A DNA stretch of 14,770 nt, taken from Lysobacterales bacterium (GTDB lineage: Bacteria > Pseudomonadota > Gammaproteobacteria > Xanthomonadales > Xanthomonadaceae). The stretch spans positions 1 to 14,770 of the forward strand of contig JAGRJX010000222.1 of assembly GCA_020442545.1 (NCBI GenBank), given 5' to 3'. How positions within the stretch are numbered: the stretch's first letter is position 1; each line of letters begins with the position of its first letter. The translations under genes were made by a program, and so were the position numbers. Shown here in pieces: positions 1-6,397 of this stretch. Under the pieces are notes generated by a model. That model was not told where the DNA came from, made no database searches, and saw only the letters and a program-made list of their open reading frames with translations.

Positions 1-98
1 TCGGTTACGCCGGCCATCGGCGCCAGCAGCAGGCCGGGCGCGATGCGGTGTGGGCCGATAGTCAGTTCCGGCAGCGTGTTGGCGGGCGTAGCGGTCAT
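1..98 (-). CDS. dusB: tRNA-dihydrouridine synthase B, N-terminal fragment
   Basis: Only the first 32 codons are in the window; the gene runs off the left edge on the minus strand. The visible residues contain IGPHRIAPGLLLAPMAGVT, the FMN-binding opening strand of Dus enzymes (IGP...LAPMAGVTD is typical of the DusB branch). The family uses FMN and NADPH to reduce specific uridines in the tRNA D-loop. The start is the ATG whose complement lies at 96-98; an overlapping ATG at 101-103 is out of frame and stops at once. The Shine-Dalgarno match is weak. In enterobacteria dusB is followed by fis, but the downstream side is outside this window. The fragment is short, but the motif is distinctive; assignment to DusB rather than another Dus is somewhat less certain. 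Confidence 0.8.
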   Translation of the reverse strand, partial: MTATPANTLPELTIGPHRIAPGLLLAPMAGVT

Positions 99-120
99 CG
101 CATTGCGGAGCAGTGAGGGG

Positions 121-145
121 GTTAGTCGACAGCTTCGCTGTCTGT
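121..145 (+). repeat. REP-like palindromic repeat, copy 1
   Basis: The core contains a perfect 6-bp stem, GACAGC/GCTGTC, around a TTC loop, headed by GTTAGTC. It is preceded by GTGAG at 113-117 and followed by GTGAG at 153-157. It matches copy 2 at 21 of 25 positions in the same orientation and copy 3 at 22 of 25 in inverted orientation. Confidence 0.75.
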
Positions 146-160
146 GCAGGCGGTGAGTAA

Positions 161-185
161 GTGAGTCGACGGCTTCGCCGCCTGT
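161..185 (+). repeat. REP-like palindromic repeat, copy 2
   Basis: This is a direct copy starting exactly 40 bp after copy 1. Its stem is GACGGC/GCCGCC around TTC. Relative to copy 1, one stem pair changed from A-T to G-C on both sides (a compensatory change) and one pair is broken. It is again flanked by GTGAG, at 191-195. Confidence 0.75.
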
Positions 186-280
186 AAGGGGTGAGAAAAG
201 CGCGAGGCTACGCCAATCCGGGCGCCAATCGTGGCGTTGGACTGCCAGCGGCATTTTTGATCGCGCCTGATCGAACGGTG

Positions 281-322
281 GAAAACAACAACGGCGGCGA
301 CCTCGCGGTTCGCCGCCGTTTT
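281..322 (-). terminator. Rho-independent terminator downstream of the YegP-like gene
   Basis: An 11-bp perfect inverted repeat (AACGGCGGCGA at 290-300, TCGCCGCCGTT at 310-320) has a 9-nt loop. On the minus strand it is followed by a T-rich tract (GTTGTTGTTTT), as expected for ending transcripts that come from the minus-strand gene at 462-794. On the plus strand it is followed by TTTT, so it could act in both directions. Confidence 0.75.
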
Positions 323-413
323 GAGGGTAGTCGGTGGATAAGCAGTCAGTCGCACATTTCGTGGGCTGAGAGGCATGGCAGAAACAACGCTTTCCTCACT
401 TTCTCACTTCCTG

Positions 414-438
414 ACTGACAGCGAAGCTGTCAACTGAC
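414..438 (-). repeat. REP-like palindromic repeat, copy 3 (inverted)
   Basis: Read on the minus strand this is the same unit as copies 1 and 2, with the perfect stem GACAGC/GCTGTC. Similarity to copy 1 continues past the core through the tail, to about 395, including GTGAG and AAGTGAG. A GTGAG also precedes it on the minus strand. Confidence 0.75.
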
Positions 439-461
439 TCTCTCACCCAGTCCCGCGAGGC

Positions 462-794
462 TTACTCTTCCTCGACCACCGTGGCGTCAGCGGCATTCTT
501 GCCGACCGACTCGATGCCGTTGTCGCGGCCGGACTCGGTCTTGTACATCTGGCTCTTGCCGATCACCTGGCCGTTGCCGGCGACGAGGTTGAAGAAGAAG
601 CGTCCGTCCTTGGCGGTTTCCTTGCGGAAGTTGCCGGCGTCGCCACCGTTCTTGCGCACCGAGTCGATGCCGTTGTCGCGGCCACCCTTGTCGGCATAGC
701 CCTGACTGCTGAGGATCACCTCACCGTTGCCGGCCTTGAGTGAAAAATAGAACTTGCCGTCGCTGCCGGTGCTGCATGCGAATTTTCCAGCCAT
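462..794 (-). CDS. YegP/DUF1508-family protein with two repeats
   Basis: The protein has 110 residues and belongs to the DUF1508 (YegP, UPF0339) family of small proteins of unknown function. Two tandem copies of the domain are visible, about residues 4-51 and 57-106. Each has an aromatic beta segment (KFYFSLKAGNGEVI; RFFFNLVAGNGQVI), then a SQ-Y/SQ-MY turn and the signature GRDNGI(D/E)SV-KN. The tandem arrangement and length are usual for the family. I chose the ATG complementary to 792-794 because AAGGAGA precedes it at good spacing. A longer reading back to 920 would overlap engB and adds no family sequence. It lies 74 bp downstream of engB on the same strand and is followed by a strong terminator, so it may be co-transcribed with engB. 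The acidic tail (VVEEE) ends the protein. No signal peptide or membrane segment is seen. Confidence 0.9.
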   Translation of the reverse strand: MAGKFACSTGSDGKFYFSLKAGNGEVILSSQGYADKGGRDNGIDSVRKNGGDAGNFRKETAKDGRFFFNLVAGNGQVIGKSQMYKTESGRDNGIESVGKNAADATVVEEE

Positions 795-868
795 CAGTCG
801 AGTCTCCTTTGCGGTTGTTGTGGCGTTTGCCATCTTCAAGGGTCGCGCATCAGGCCGGCGATGCCAAG

Positions 869-1549
869 TCAGGACGTGGCCTCCTTGCCCGCCGGTTGAT
901 CCGGTGGTGCCGCGAAGCACAGCCAGTGGGCGATGACGGCGCGGGCCTGGTCGACGCCGTGCCGCGTGATGGCGGAAAAGGTCTGCACGCCGGCTCGCTC
1001 ACCCACCATCGTCTTCAGCTGCTTTCTCACGCTGGCCAGGGTTGCCGACTGCGCCCCGCGCCCGAGCTTGTCCGCCTTGGTCAGCAGCACGTGGCAGGGC
1101 AGGCCGCGCTCGGCGGCAAAGCCGATCATGCTGCGGTCGAAGTCCTTGAGCGGGTGGCGGCAGTCCATCACCACGATCAGCCCGCACAGCGACTGGCGCT
1201 CGCGGAAATAGCGCTCGATCAGCTTTCGCCAGTGGTCGCGCAGGGCTTCGGGCACCTTGGCATAGCCGTAGCCGGGCAGGTCCACCAGATAGCGTTCCGG
1301 CGCGAGGTCGAAGAACACCAGCTGCTGCGTCCGCCCCGGCGTCTTGCTGGTGCGCGCCAATCGAGTCTGCTCCGCCATGGCATTGATTGCGCTGGACTTT
1401 CCGGCATTCGAGCGGCCGGCAATTGCGACTTCAAGGCCGCCTTCATCGGGCAGGTCGCGCCAGTTGTGGACGCTCTTGAGGTAGCTGGCGTACTGCAGCG
1501 GTCGGCGTGCCAGCACGGCGGGATCGGGCGGTGGAGGGACATGATTCAT
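869..1549 (-). CDS. engB: Ribosome biogenesis GTP-binding protein EngB (YihA/YsxC)
   Basis: This 226-residue TRAFAC-class GTPase is cytoplasmic; the family is needed for late assembly of the 50S ribosomal subunit and is usually essential. All G motifs are present: G1 GRSNAGKS (residues 45-52), the G2 region TSKTPGRTQ (67-75), G3 DLPGYG (90-95), G4 TKAD (157-160) and G5 SAI (192-194). DLPGYGYAKV is characteristic of the family. The length is normal, with a short Pro-rich N-terminus. The start complementary to 1547-1549 has no strong Shine-Dalgarno sequence, so a start a few codons downstream is possible. The gene is divergent from the cytochrome c4 gene, with 125 bp between the two starts, and the YegP-like gene follows on the same strand. 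Confidence 0.96.
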   Translation of the reverse strand: MNHVPPPPDPAVLARRPLQYASYLKSVHNWRDLPDEGGLEVAIAGRSNAGKSSAINAMAEQTRLARTSKTPGRTQQLVFFDLAPERYLVDLPGYGYAKVPEALRDHWRKLIERYFRERQSLCGLIVVMDCRHPLKDFDRSMIGFAAERGLPCHVLLTKADKLGRGAQSATLASVRKQLKTMVGERAGVQTFSAITRHGVDQARAVIAHWLCFAAPPDQPAGKEATS

Positions 1550-1570
1550 GGTTACTGGCAGGCGCTTTCG

Positions 1571-1599
1571 TTGACCGCCAAGGGGGCGGCTGGAATAAT
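1571..1599 (+). promoter_or_regulatory. Sigma70-type promoter for the cytochrome c4 gene
   Basis: TTGACC at 1571-1576 and AATAAT at 1594-1599 are separated by exactly 17 bp. Each hexamer matches the sigma70 consensus at five of six positions. Predicted initiation near 1606 leaves a leader of about 70-90 nt before the cytochrome c4 start. It lies in the engB-c4 divergent spacer and faces the cytochrome gene. Confidence 0.6.
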
Positions 1600-1674
1600 C
1601 TCGCGGTTCACGAGCAGCATTTTTCGCGCAGCGGTTTCGCGGCGCTTCATCCGTTCCCGGGCTCGGGAGCGATC

Positions 1675-2511
1675 ATGGATTTTCGGAGCAAGTGTATGAG
1701 CTTTCGGCGCAAAGCGGGGCTGCTGGCCCTTGGACTGGCTGTCGCGACGCCATTGACCATGCTGTCCGCAGCGCAGGCCCAGGAAGGCGATCAACCCGTG
1801 GCGGAAGTGAGCGCCGTGCCCGACCAGCCGGCCGCCACGGCCGTGGCATTGAGCGATGACAAGGGCCCGGTGCAGCCCGGCGACGCCGAGCGCGGCGCGG
1901 CCAAGGCGGCCGTCTGCGCCGCCTGCCACGGCATGGATGGCAACGCCGCCGATCCGCAGTACCCCAAGCTGGCTGGCCAGCACGAGCGCTACATCGCGCG
2001 CATGCTCGCGTTGTTCAAGAGCAACGAGAGGCAGAATCCGATCATGCTCGGTTTTGCGGCACCGCTTAGCCAGCAGGACATGCGCGACCTCGGCGCCTAT
2101 TTTTCCGGCAAGACGGCACTCAATGGCGTTGCCGACGAGAGCGTGATCGGCAGCGGTCCCAATAGCGGCAAGAAGTTCTACGAGGTCGGTGAACAGATCT
2201 ATCGCGGCGGCAATGCCGAGCGCGGCATCCCTGCCTGCGCGGCTTGCCATGGCCCTACCGGCAACGGCAACCCGGGGCCTGCCTATCCGCATCTTGCCGG
2301 CCAGCACGCCCAGTACACGGCGGCGCAGCTGACGGCGTTCCGTGATGGTCAGGTCTGGGGTACAGGTGACGCTGCCAACGCGGTGATGAGCGGCGTCGCC
2401 GCACGCCTCACCGATGAGGAAATCCAGTCGCTGGCCAGCTATATCGAGGGCCTCCATGCGGCTGACAGTGGCGCCGTGCCGCTGGCCGCGGGAACCTCCG
2501 CCGCGCACTGA
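1675..2511 (+). CDS. Diheme cytochrome c4
   Basis: The 278-residue precursor carries a signal peptide (basic n-region, then a hydrophobic stretch about residues 14-31, probable cleavage after AQA at 36). Two class I cytochrome c domains follow. Heme motifs are CAACH at 81-85 and 188-192. The axial Met candidates are M124 (in NPIM) and M238 (in NAVM), each followed by a family-type A-x-L helix segment. Cytochrome c4 is a periplasmic or membrane-associated electron carrier to terminal oxidases. Two starts compete: ATG 1675 with GGGAG upstream, and ATG 1696 with GGAG 7 nt upstream, giving a more ordinary signal peptide (MSFRRK...). The open frame back to 1507 would overlap engB and is rejected. 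About 30 residues rich in Ala, Val and Pro separate the signal peptide from domain 1, a little longer than usual. dsbA follows 65 bp downstream and is probably co-transcribed. Confidence 0.93.
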   Translation: MDFRSKCMSFRRKAGLLALGLAVATPLTMLSAAQAQEGDQPVAEVSAVPDQPAATAVALSDDKGPVQPGDAERGAAKAAVCAACHGMDGNAADPQYPKLAGQHERYIARMLALFKSNERQNPIMLGFAAPLSQQDMRDLGAYFSGKTALNGVADESVIGSGPNSGKKFYEVGEQIYRGGNAERGIPACAACHGPTGNGNPGPAYPHLAGQHAQYTAAQLTAFRDGQVWGTGDAANAVMSGVAARLTDEEIQSLASYIEGLHAADSGAVPLAAGTSAAH

Positions 2512-2527
2512 GGTCATAGCTGACCGT

Positions 2528-2549
2528 GGCGCCGCCGGCTGGCGGCGTC
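2528..2549 (+). other. Hairpin in the cytochrome c4-dsbA spacer
   Basis: CGCCGCC (2530-2536) and GGCGGCG (2541-2547) form a 7-bp perfect stem around GGCT; a G-T wobble and one more G-C pair extend it to nine. No T tract follows, so it is unlikely to be an efficient terminator. It could stabilise or partly separate the c4 and dsbA parts of one transcript. Confidence 0.4.
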
Positions 2550-2576
2550 CTCACGACATCCCTACGGAGATTGCCG

Positions 2577-3224
2577 ATGTTCCTGCGCCTGACCGGCCTG
2601 TTGGCCCTGCTGTTCAGCACCGCCGCCTGCAATGCCCAGACGCCAGCTGCCGCGCCCGTCGAGGGTCAGGATTACTTCCTGATCGAAAACGCGTCGCCGC
2701 TGGAAACGGGCGACAAGATCGAGGTGGTGGAGGTGTTCAGCTATGCCTGCCCCCACTGTGCCGACTTCCAGCCCTTCATGGACGCCTGGAAGAAGACCAT
2801 GCCGGCCGACGTGAACTTCCAGTATCTGCCGGCCGCCTTCGGCAGCACCTGGGACGACTACGCCCGCGCCTTCTACACCGCGCAGGTGATGGGCATCCTG
2901 GAAAAGACGCACAAGGCGATCTTCAAGGCGCTGCACGTCGAGCGGCGGCCGATTCGTGGTGCCAAGGCCATCGCGGCGTTCTATGGTGACTACGGCGTTG
3001 ATCCAAAAGTCTTCGAAGGCACCATGAACTCCTTTGCCGTCAACGCCAAGATCGGCCGCAGCAAGCAGCAGGTGCCTCGCTGGCAGGTCGACGGCACGCC
3101 AAGCCTGGTGGTTGACGGGAAGTATCGCGTGGTGGCCTCAAAGAAGGGGTTCCAGCACATGATCGATACCCTGAATGCGGTGATTGTCAAGGCGCGCGCC
3201 GAGCGCGCTGCCGCCAAGAAATAG
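2577..3224 (+). CDS. dsbA: Thiol:disulfide interchange protein, DsbA family
   Basis: This 215-residue envelope oxidase of the DsbA branch introduces disulfides into exported proteins. The thioredoxin-fold active site is CPHC (residues 58-61, in FSYACPHCADF) and the cis-proline loop is GTPS with P175. The helical insert of DsbA proteins lies between them. The N-terminus (MFLRLTGLLALLFSTAAC) is hydrophobic and ends in a cysteine at residue 18; this resembles a lipobox, but T at -3 is unusual, so it may be a lipoprotein or a normally cleaved periplasmic protein. The start at 2577 is supported by GGAGA 7 nt upstream; a frame open from 2526 lacks support. Clustering with cytochrome c4 fits a shared periplasmic redox role. 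From memory, related genomes often have two dsbA-like genes here; only one is present. A strong hairpin follows the stop. Confidence 0.93.
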   Translation: MFLRLTGLLALLFSTAACNAQTPAAAPVEGQDYFLIENASPLETGDKIEVVEVFSYACPHCADFQPFMDAWKKTMPADVNFQYLPAAFGSTWDDYARAFYTAQVMGILEKTHKAIFKALHVERRPIRGAKAIAAFYGDYGVDPKVFEGTMNSFAVNAKIGRSKQQVPRWQVDGTPSLVVDGKYRVVASKKGFQHMIDTLNAVIVKARAERAAAKK

Positions 3225-3245
3225 GTTGCCCACTTGCGCTGATCG

Positions 3246-3273
3246 ACGAAGGCCGCCTGCGGGCGGCCTTCGT
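3246..3273 (+). terminator. Terminator-like hairpin after dsbA
   Basis: A perfect 12-bp inverted repeat (ACGAAGGCCGCC at 3246-3257, GGCGGCCTTCGT at 3262-3273) encloses a TGCG tetraloop, 21 bp after the dsbA stop. The downstream tract GCATTTCACC is only weakly T-rich. The stem is very stable and well placed to end the c4-dsbA transcript. Confidence 0.65.
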
Positions 3274-3312
3274 GCATTTCACCCGTCGGAATGCCGACTG
3301 CGCGGGGCATCC

Positions 3313-3342
3313 TTGCAATCCACGGCGGTGGCTCACGACAAT
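3313..3342 (+). promoter_or_regulatory. Possible promoter for the EEP-family gene
   Basis: TTGCAA (3313-3318) and GACAAT (3337-3342) are 18 bp apart, each matching consensus at four of six positions. It sits between the dsbA terminator hairpin and the next gene, where a promoter is expected. Sequence support is modest. Confidence 0.3.
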
Positions 3343-3386
3343 GACCGTGCCGCTGGCGGCAGGGGATCCACGGCAGCACCCGGGCG

Positions 3387-4136
3387 ATGAACACGCGTTT
3401 CGTCAAATTGCTGAGCTTCAACATCCAGGCCGGTGCCAGCACGCGCCGCTACCGCGACTATGTGACGCGCAGCTGGACCCAGGTGCTGCCGCACCGCGAG
3501 AAGCGCGGCAATCTCGACCGCATCGCCGTTGCTGCGTCGGCGTTCGATATCGTCGGCCTGCAGGAAGCGGATCCGGGATCGCTTCGATCGTCATTCCTCA
3601 ACCAGACCCACTACCTGGCCGAACAGGCCGGCATGCCGTTCTGGCGTCATCAGCCGAACCGGCGCGTGGGACGCCTGGCGGGCAGCGCCAACGGCCTGCT
3701 GAGCCGCTTCGAGCCGGTGGAAGTCCACGACCATCCGCTGCCGGGCCGGATTCCCGGGCGCGGCGCGCTGTGGGTGCGTTTCGGGGATGAGCTGGGCGGA
3801 CTGGTACTGGTCGTCAGCCATCTGTCGCTGGGTATCCAGGCGCGAATCGCCCAGGTCAGCTTTCTGTCGGAATTGCTGGCCGGAACGCCCCGGGCCGTGC
3901 TGATGGGTGACTTCAACTGTCTGCCGGATGCACGCGAACTGCAGCCGCTGTACGCACGCACGCGATTGACGCCGGGGGTACAGCCAATCACCACCTTCCC
4001 GAGCTGGCGACCGCGGCGCGCCATCGATCACATCCTGATCAGCGATGACCTGACGGCCAGCCAGCGCTGGCGACTCAACGAGCCGCTGTCCGATCATCTC
4101 GGCGTGGCGGCGGAACTGCGCATCGCTCTCGACTGA
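3387..4136 (+). CDS. Endonuclease/exonuclease/phosphatase (EEP) family protein
   Basis: The protein has 249 residues and the full catalytic set of the metal-dependent EEP (DNase I/ExoIII-like) fold: N12 (SFNIQ), E60 (LQEAD), H145 (VSHLSLG), D175 and N177 (MGDFN), D214-H215 (IDHIL) and D236-H237 (LSDHLG). Members hydrolyse phosphodiester or phosphomonoester bonds in nucleic acids, inositol phosphates or phospholipids; the substrate cannot be read from the sequence. I see no signal peptide, so it is probably cytoplasmic. The ATG at 3387 has only a weak ribosome binding site, but the catalytic strand begins right after it (RFVKLLSFNIQ), so the start must be at or very near this point. The kinase gene begins 59 bp after its stop. 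The product is often found next to engB, c4 and dsbA in related bacteria, as far as I recall. Confidence 0.9.
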   Translation: MNTRFVKLLSFNIQAGASTRRYRDYVTRSWTQVLPHREKRGNLDRIAVAASAFDIVGLQEADPGSLRSSFLNQTHYLAEQAGMPFWRHQPNRRVGRLAGSANGLLSRFEPVEVHDHPLPGRIPGRGALWVRFGDELGGLVLVVSHLSLGIQARIAQVSFLSELLAGTPRAVLMGDFNCLPDARELQPLYARTRLTPGVQPITTFPSWRPRRAIDHILISDDLTASQRWRLNEPLSDHLGVAAELRIALD

Positions 4137-4195
4137 ACACGGGTCGAACTCGAGCGCCGCCTGGGCCAGAATGGCCGTCAGCAGAGGAGCGATGC

Positions 4196-6394
4196 GTGAC
4201 CGACACCCAGACCCCGACCGAAGCCAGCGGCACCTCACCCTTGCTGGCTGCGAAGCTGGAGGCCATCGGCCCCTATCGGCTGAAGGAGATCATCGGCGAA
4301 GGCGGGATGGGTTCGGTGTACCGCGCCGAGCAGACCGAACCGGTCTGGCGCGAGGTGGCGATCAAGGTCACGCGCATCGACCTGGGCTCGGCCGGCAGTC
4401 TCGCCCGTTTTGAGGCAGAGCGACAGATTCTGGCCACGCTGAGCCACCCGAACATCGCCCAGGTTCACGAGGCCGGTGCGACGCCGGATGGTTTCCCGTA
4501 CATGGTGATGGAGTACATCGCGGGGAAGGGCATTCGTCGGCACTGCGATGAGCAGCAGCTCGGTCTGCGACAACGCATCAGGCTGTTCATCGAAGTCTGC
4601 CGTGCCGTGCAGTACGCGCACCAGCGCGGGGTCATCCACCGTGACATCAAGCCGTCCAACATCCTGGTCGATGATCGCAGCGGCGCGCCGGTGCCCAAGC
4701 TGATCGACTTCGGCATTGCCAAGCTGGCCGCCGCAGCACCTGGCGAGCGGACGCTGGCCGGTGCGGTCCTCGGCACGCCGGTCTACATGAGCCCCGAGCA
4801 GATCCAGGCCGCCGCCGACGTGGATACCCGAACCGATGTCTATTCGCTAGGCGTGGTGCTGTACCAGCTCCTGGCTGGTGTGTTGCCGCGCGGTGAATCA
4901 TCGGGCGACTCGCGCCAGTGGCACGACGAGGCCAGCACGCTGGCCAAGCGCCCCAGTCGCAAGCTGGCCGACGTCGACAATGGCGCGGCGATTGCGGCCG
5001 CGCGAGGGCTGTCGCTGGACGCGCTGAAGCACGACCTGTCCAGCGACCTGGACTGGATCGTGCTGCGCGCGATGGCGCCGGAGCGGGAACGCCGCTACGG
5101 TTCGCCGGCCGACCTCGCGGCGGATTTGCAGCGCTATCTGGACGGCCGCCCGGTGGAGGCCCGTCCAGTCACCCGTGGCTATGTGCTGCGCAAGTTCATC
5201 GGCCGGCACCGGCTGGAATCGGCCTTTGCCGCGCTGCTGCTGCTTGGTATTGGTGTGTCGGTCTGGTTCGTGGTCGATGCCTGGCGCGACGAGCGGCAGG
5301 CGCACGCCCAGGCCGAGATGGCGGCGAATCAGGCCAAGGCGATCAATGACTTTCTGCTGGAGATGCTCTCCGCACCGGACCCGCGGGTGGGTGGCCGTGA
5401 GGTGCGGGTGGTGGACATACTGGAGAAGGCCACGGCAAAGGCCCGCGATGCCTTCCCCGAGCAGCCGCTGGTGCGCGCGGCCCTGCTGGAAACGCTGGGT
5501 CGCAGCTATGCGGGACTTGCCGAACAGAAGACCGCGATCGGCCTGCTCCGCGAGGCGCTGGCGCTGCGCCGGCAGGCCACCGGACCGAGCAGCGCGCTGT
5601 CGCTGGAAACCGAGAACGAGGTCAACGAAGCGGTGGTCCCGCTGCAGCCGATTAGCGAGACCACCGCACAGATGAAGGACCTGTACCGGCGTGCCGTGCC
5701 GGCGCTGGGCGAGCGTCATCCGGTCAGCCTGACGGCGCTCAACAACTACGCAACGTTGCTCGTCTATCTTGCGGACGAAACCGACGACGAGGCCCGCGCG
5801 GCGGCCATGCGTCAGGAGGCGCTGGACGCGCAGCGCCGCAACCTGGAACTGCGCGAGGCGGTCTACGGCGCTGATGACCAGCGCACCACGCATGCGCGCA
5901 ACAACCTGGCCGGTACATTGCGGGCATTGCAGCGCTATGCGGAAGCCGAGCCCCTGTACCGCGAAAACCTGGAGCGCCAGCTGCGCCTGTTCGGCGAAGA
6001 CAACCACTACACGCTGACGACCATGGACAACCTGGCATTGACGCTGGAGAACGAAGGCAACGTGGCCGAAGCGATGCCGCTCCACCAGCGGTCGTTGTCC
6101 GGCCTTCGCCGGGTGAATGGCGTGGATCATCCGGCGACCCTGCAGGCTCAGCTCAGTTTTGGCATGGCGCTGGTCGAACACGGCGACCGGGATCGCGGCA
6201 TTGCCATGCTGAAAGACGTGATCAAGAAGAATGCCGCGCGCGGAGAGGACCATTTTCTGACCCGCAGTGCGCGCCAGATGCTGGCTGATGCCGGCGTTGA
6301 CATGCCGGCGGCACAGACCGGGCAGCACGCTACCGGCAGTGATCCCGCAGCAGACGATGCGACCGGCGAGGCAGCCGCAGAGGCGGCCCGGTAG
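4196..6394 (+). CDS. Membrane Ser/Thr protein kinase with C-terminal TPR region
   Basis: The protein has 732 residues. An N-terminal Hanks-type kinase domain (about 27-318) has the P-loop GEGGMGSV (34-41), the catalytic Lys K57 (VAIK), HRDIKPSN (148-155; catalytic D150, N155), DFG (171-173) and SPEQ (199-202) in place of APE, so it should be active. A single membrane segment (about 343-362) separates it from a C-terminal half rich in TPR-like helical pairs (about 425-460, 510-525, 564-640), such as ALNNYATLL, ARNNLAGTL and MDNLALTLENEGN. Topology would put the kinase in the cytoplasm and the TPRs in the periplasm, where they may bind protein partners. The start is GTG, chosen because AGAGGAG lies 6 nt upstream; a nearby ATG at 4192 is in another frame. 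No phosphatase or obvious substrate gene is adjacent. It ends 3 bp from the convergent TauE/SafE gene. Confidence 0.93.
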   Translation: MTDTQTPTEASGTSPLLAAKLEAIGPYRLKEIIGEGGMGSVYRAEQTEPVWREVAIKVTRIDLGSAGSLARFEAERQILATLSHPNIAQVHEAGATPDGFPYMVMEYIAGKGIRRHCDEQQLGLRQRIRLFIEVCRAVQYAHQRGVIHRDIKPSNILVDDRSGAPVPKLIDFGIAKLAAAAPGERTLAGAVLGTPVYMSPEQIQAAADVDTRTDVYSLGVVLYQLLAGVLPRGESSGDSRQWHDEASTLAKRPSRKLADVDNGAAIAAARGLSLDALKHDLSSDLDWIVLRAMAPERERRYGSPADLAADLQRYLDGRPVEARPVTRGYVLRKFIGRHRLESAFAALLLLGIGVSVWFVVDAWRDERQAHAQAEMAANQAKAINDFLLEMLSAPDPRVGGREVRVVDILEKATAKARDAFPEQPLVRAALLETLGRSYAGLAEQKTAIGLLREALALRRQATGPSSALSLETENEVNEAVVPLQPISETTAQMKDLYRRAVPALGERHPVSLTALNNYATLLVYLADETDDEARAAAMRQEALDAQRRNLELREAVYGADDQRTTHARNNLAGTLRALQRYAEAEPLYRENLERQLRLFGEDNHYTLTTMDNLALTLENEGNVAEAMPLHQRSLSGLRRVNGVDHPATLQAQLSFGMALVEHGDRDRGIAMLKDVIKKNAARGEDHFLTRSARQMLADAGVDMPAAQTGQHATGSDPAADDATGEAAAEAAR

Positions 6395-6397
6395 CGA

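Larger units (their letters stand above)
99..461. other. Intergenic region between dusB and the YegP-like gene
   Basis: These 363 bases hold no gene I can support; the short ORFs crossing them show no family resemblance and no ribosome binding site. The stretch contains three copies of a small palindromic repeat (cores at 121-145, 161-185 and 414-438) and a terminator-like hairpin at 290-320. I could not identify a convincing promoter for dusB, although one should lie here on the minus strand unless dusB depends on readthrough. Confidence 0.7.

Noticed and set aside
191..418. Small ORFs in the dusB upstream region
   Set aside because: They cross the terminator hairpin and the repeat tail, have no ribosome binding site and give low-complexity translations.
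740..1699. 319-residue open frame antisense to engB
   Set aside because: EngB occupies the opposite strand with all its G motifs; this frame has no supporting start or family resemblance.
1552..2517. 321-residue open frame antisense to cytochrome c4
   Set aside because: It covers the same span as the c4 gene, whose two heme motifs are unmistakable; the antisense product has no recognisable features.
4898..6328. 476-residue open frame antisense to the kinase
   Set aside because: The plus-strand kinase has complete motifs in the same DNA. The antisense translation is Arg/Gln/His-rich without any recognisable domain, as expected of a shadow frame in high-GC DNA.
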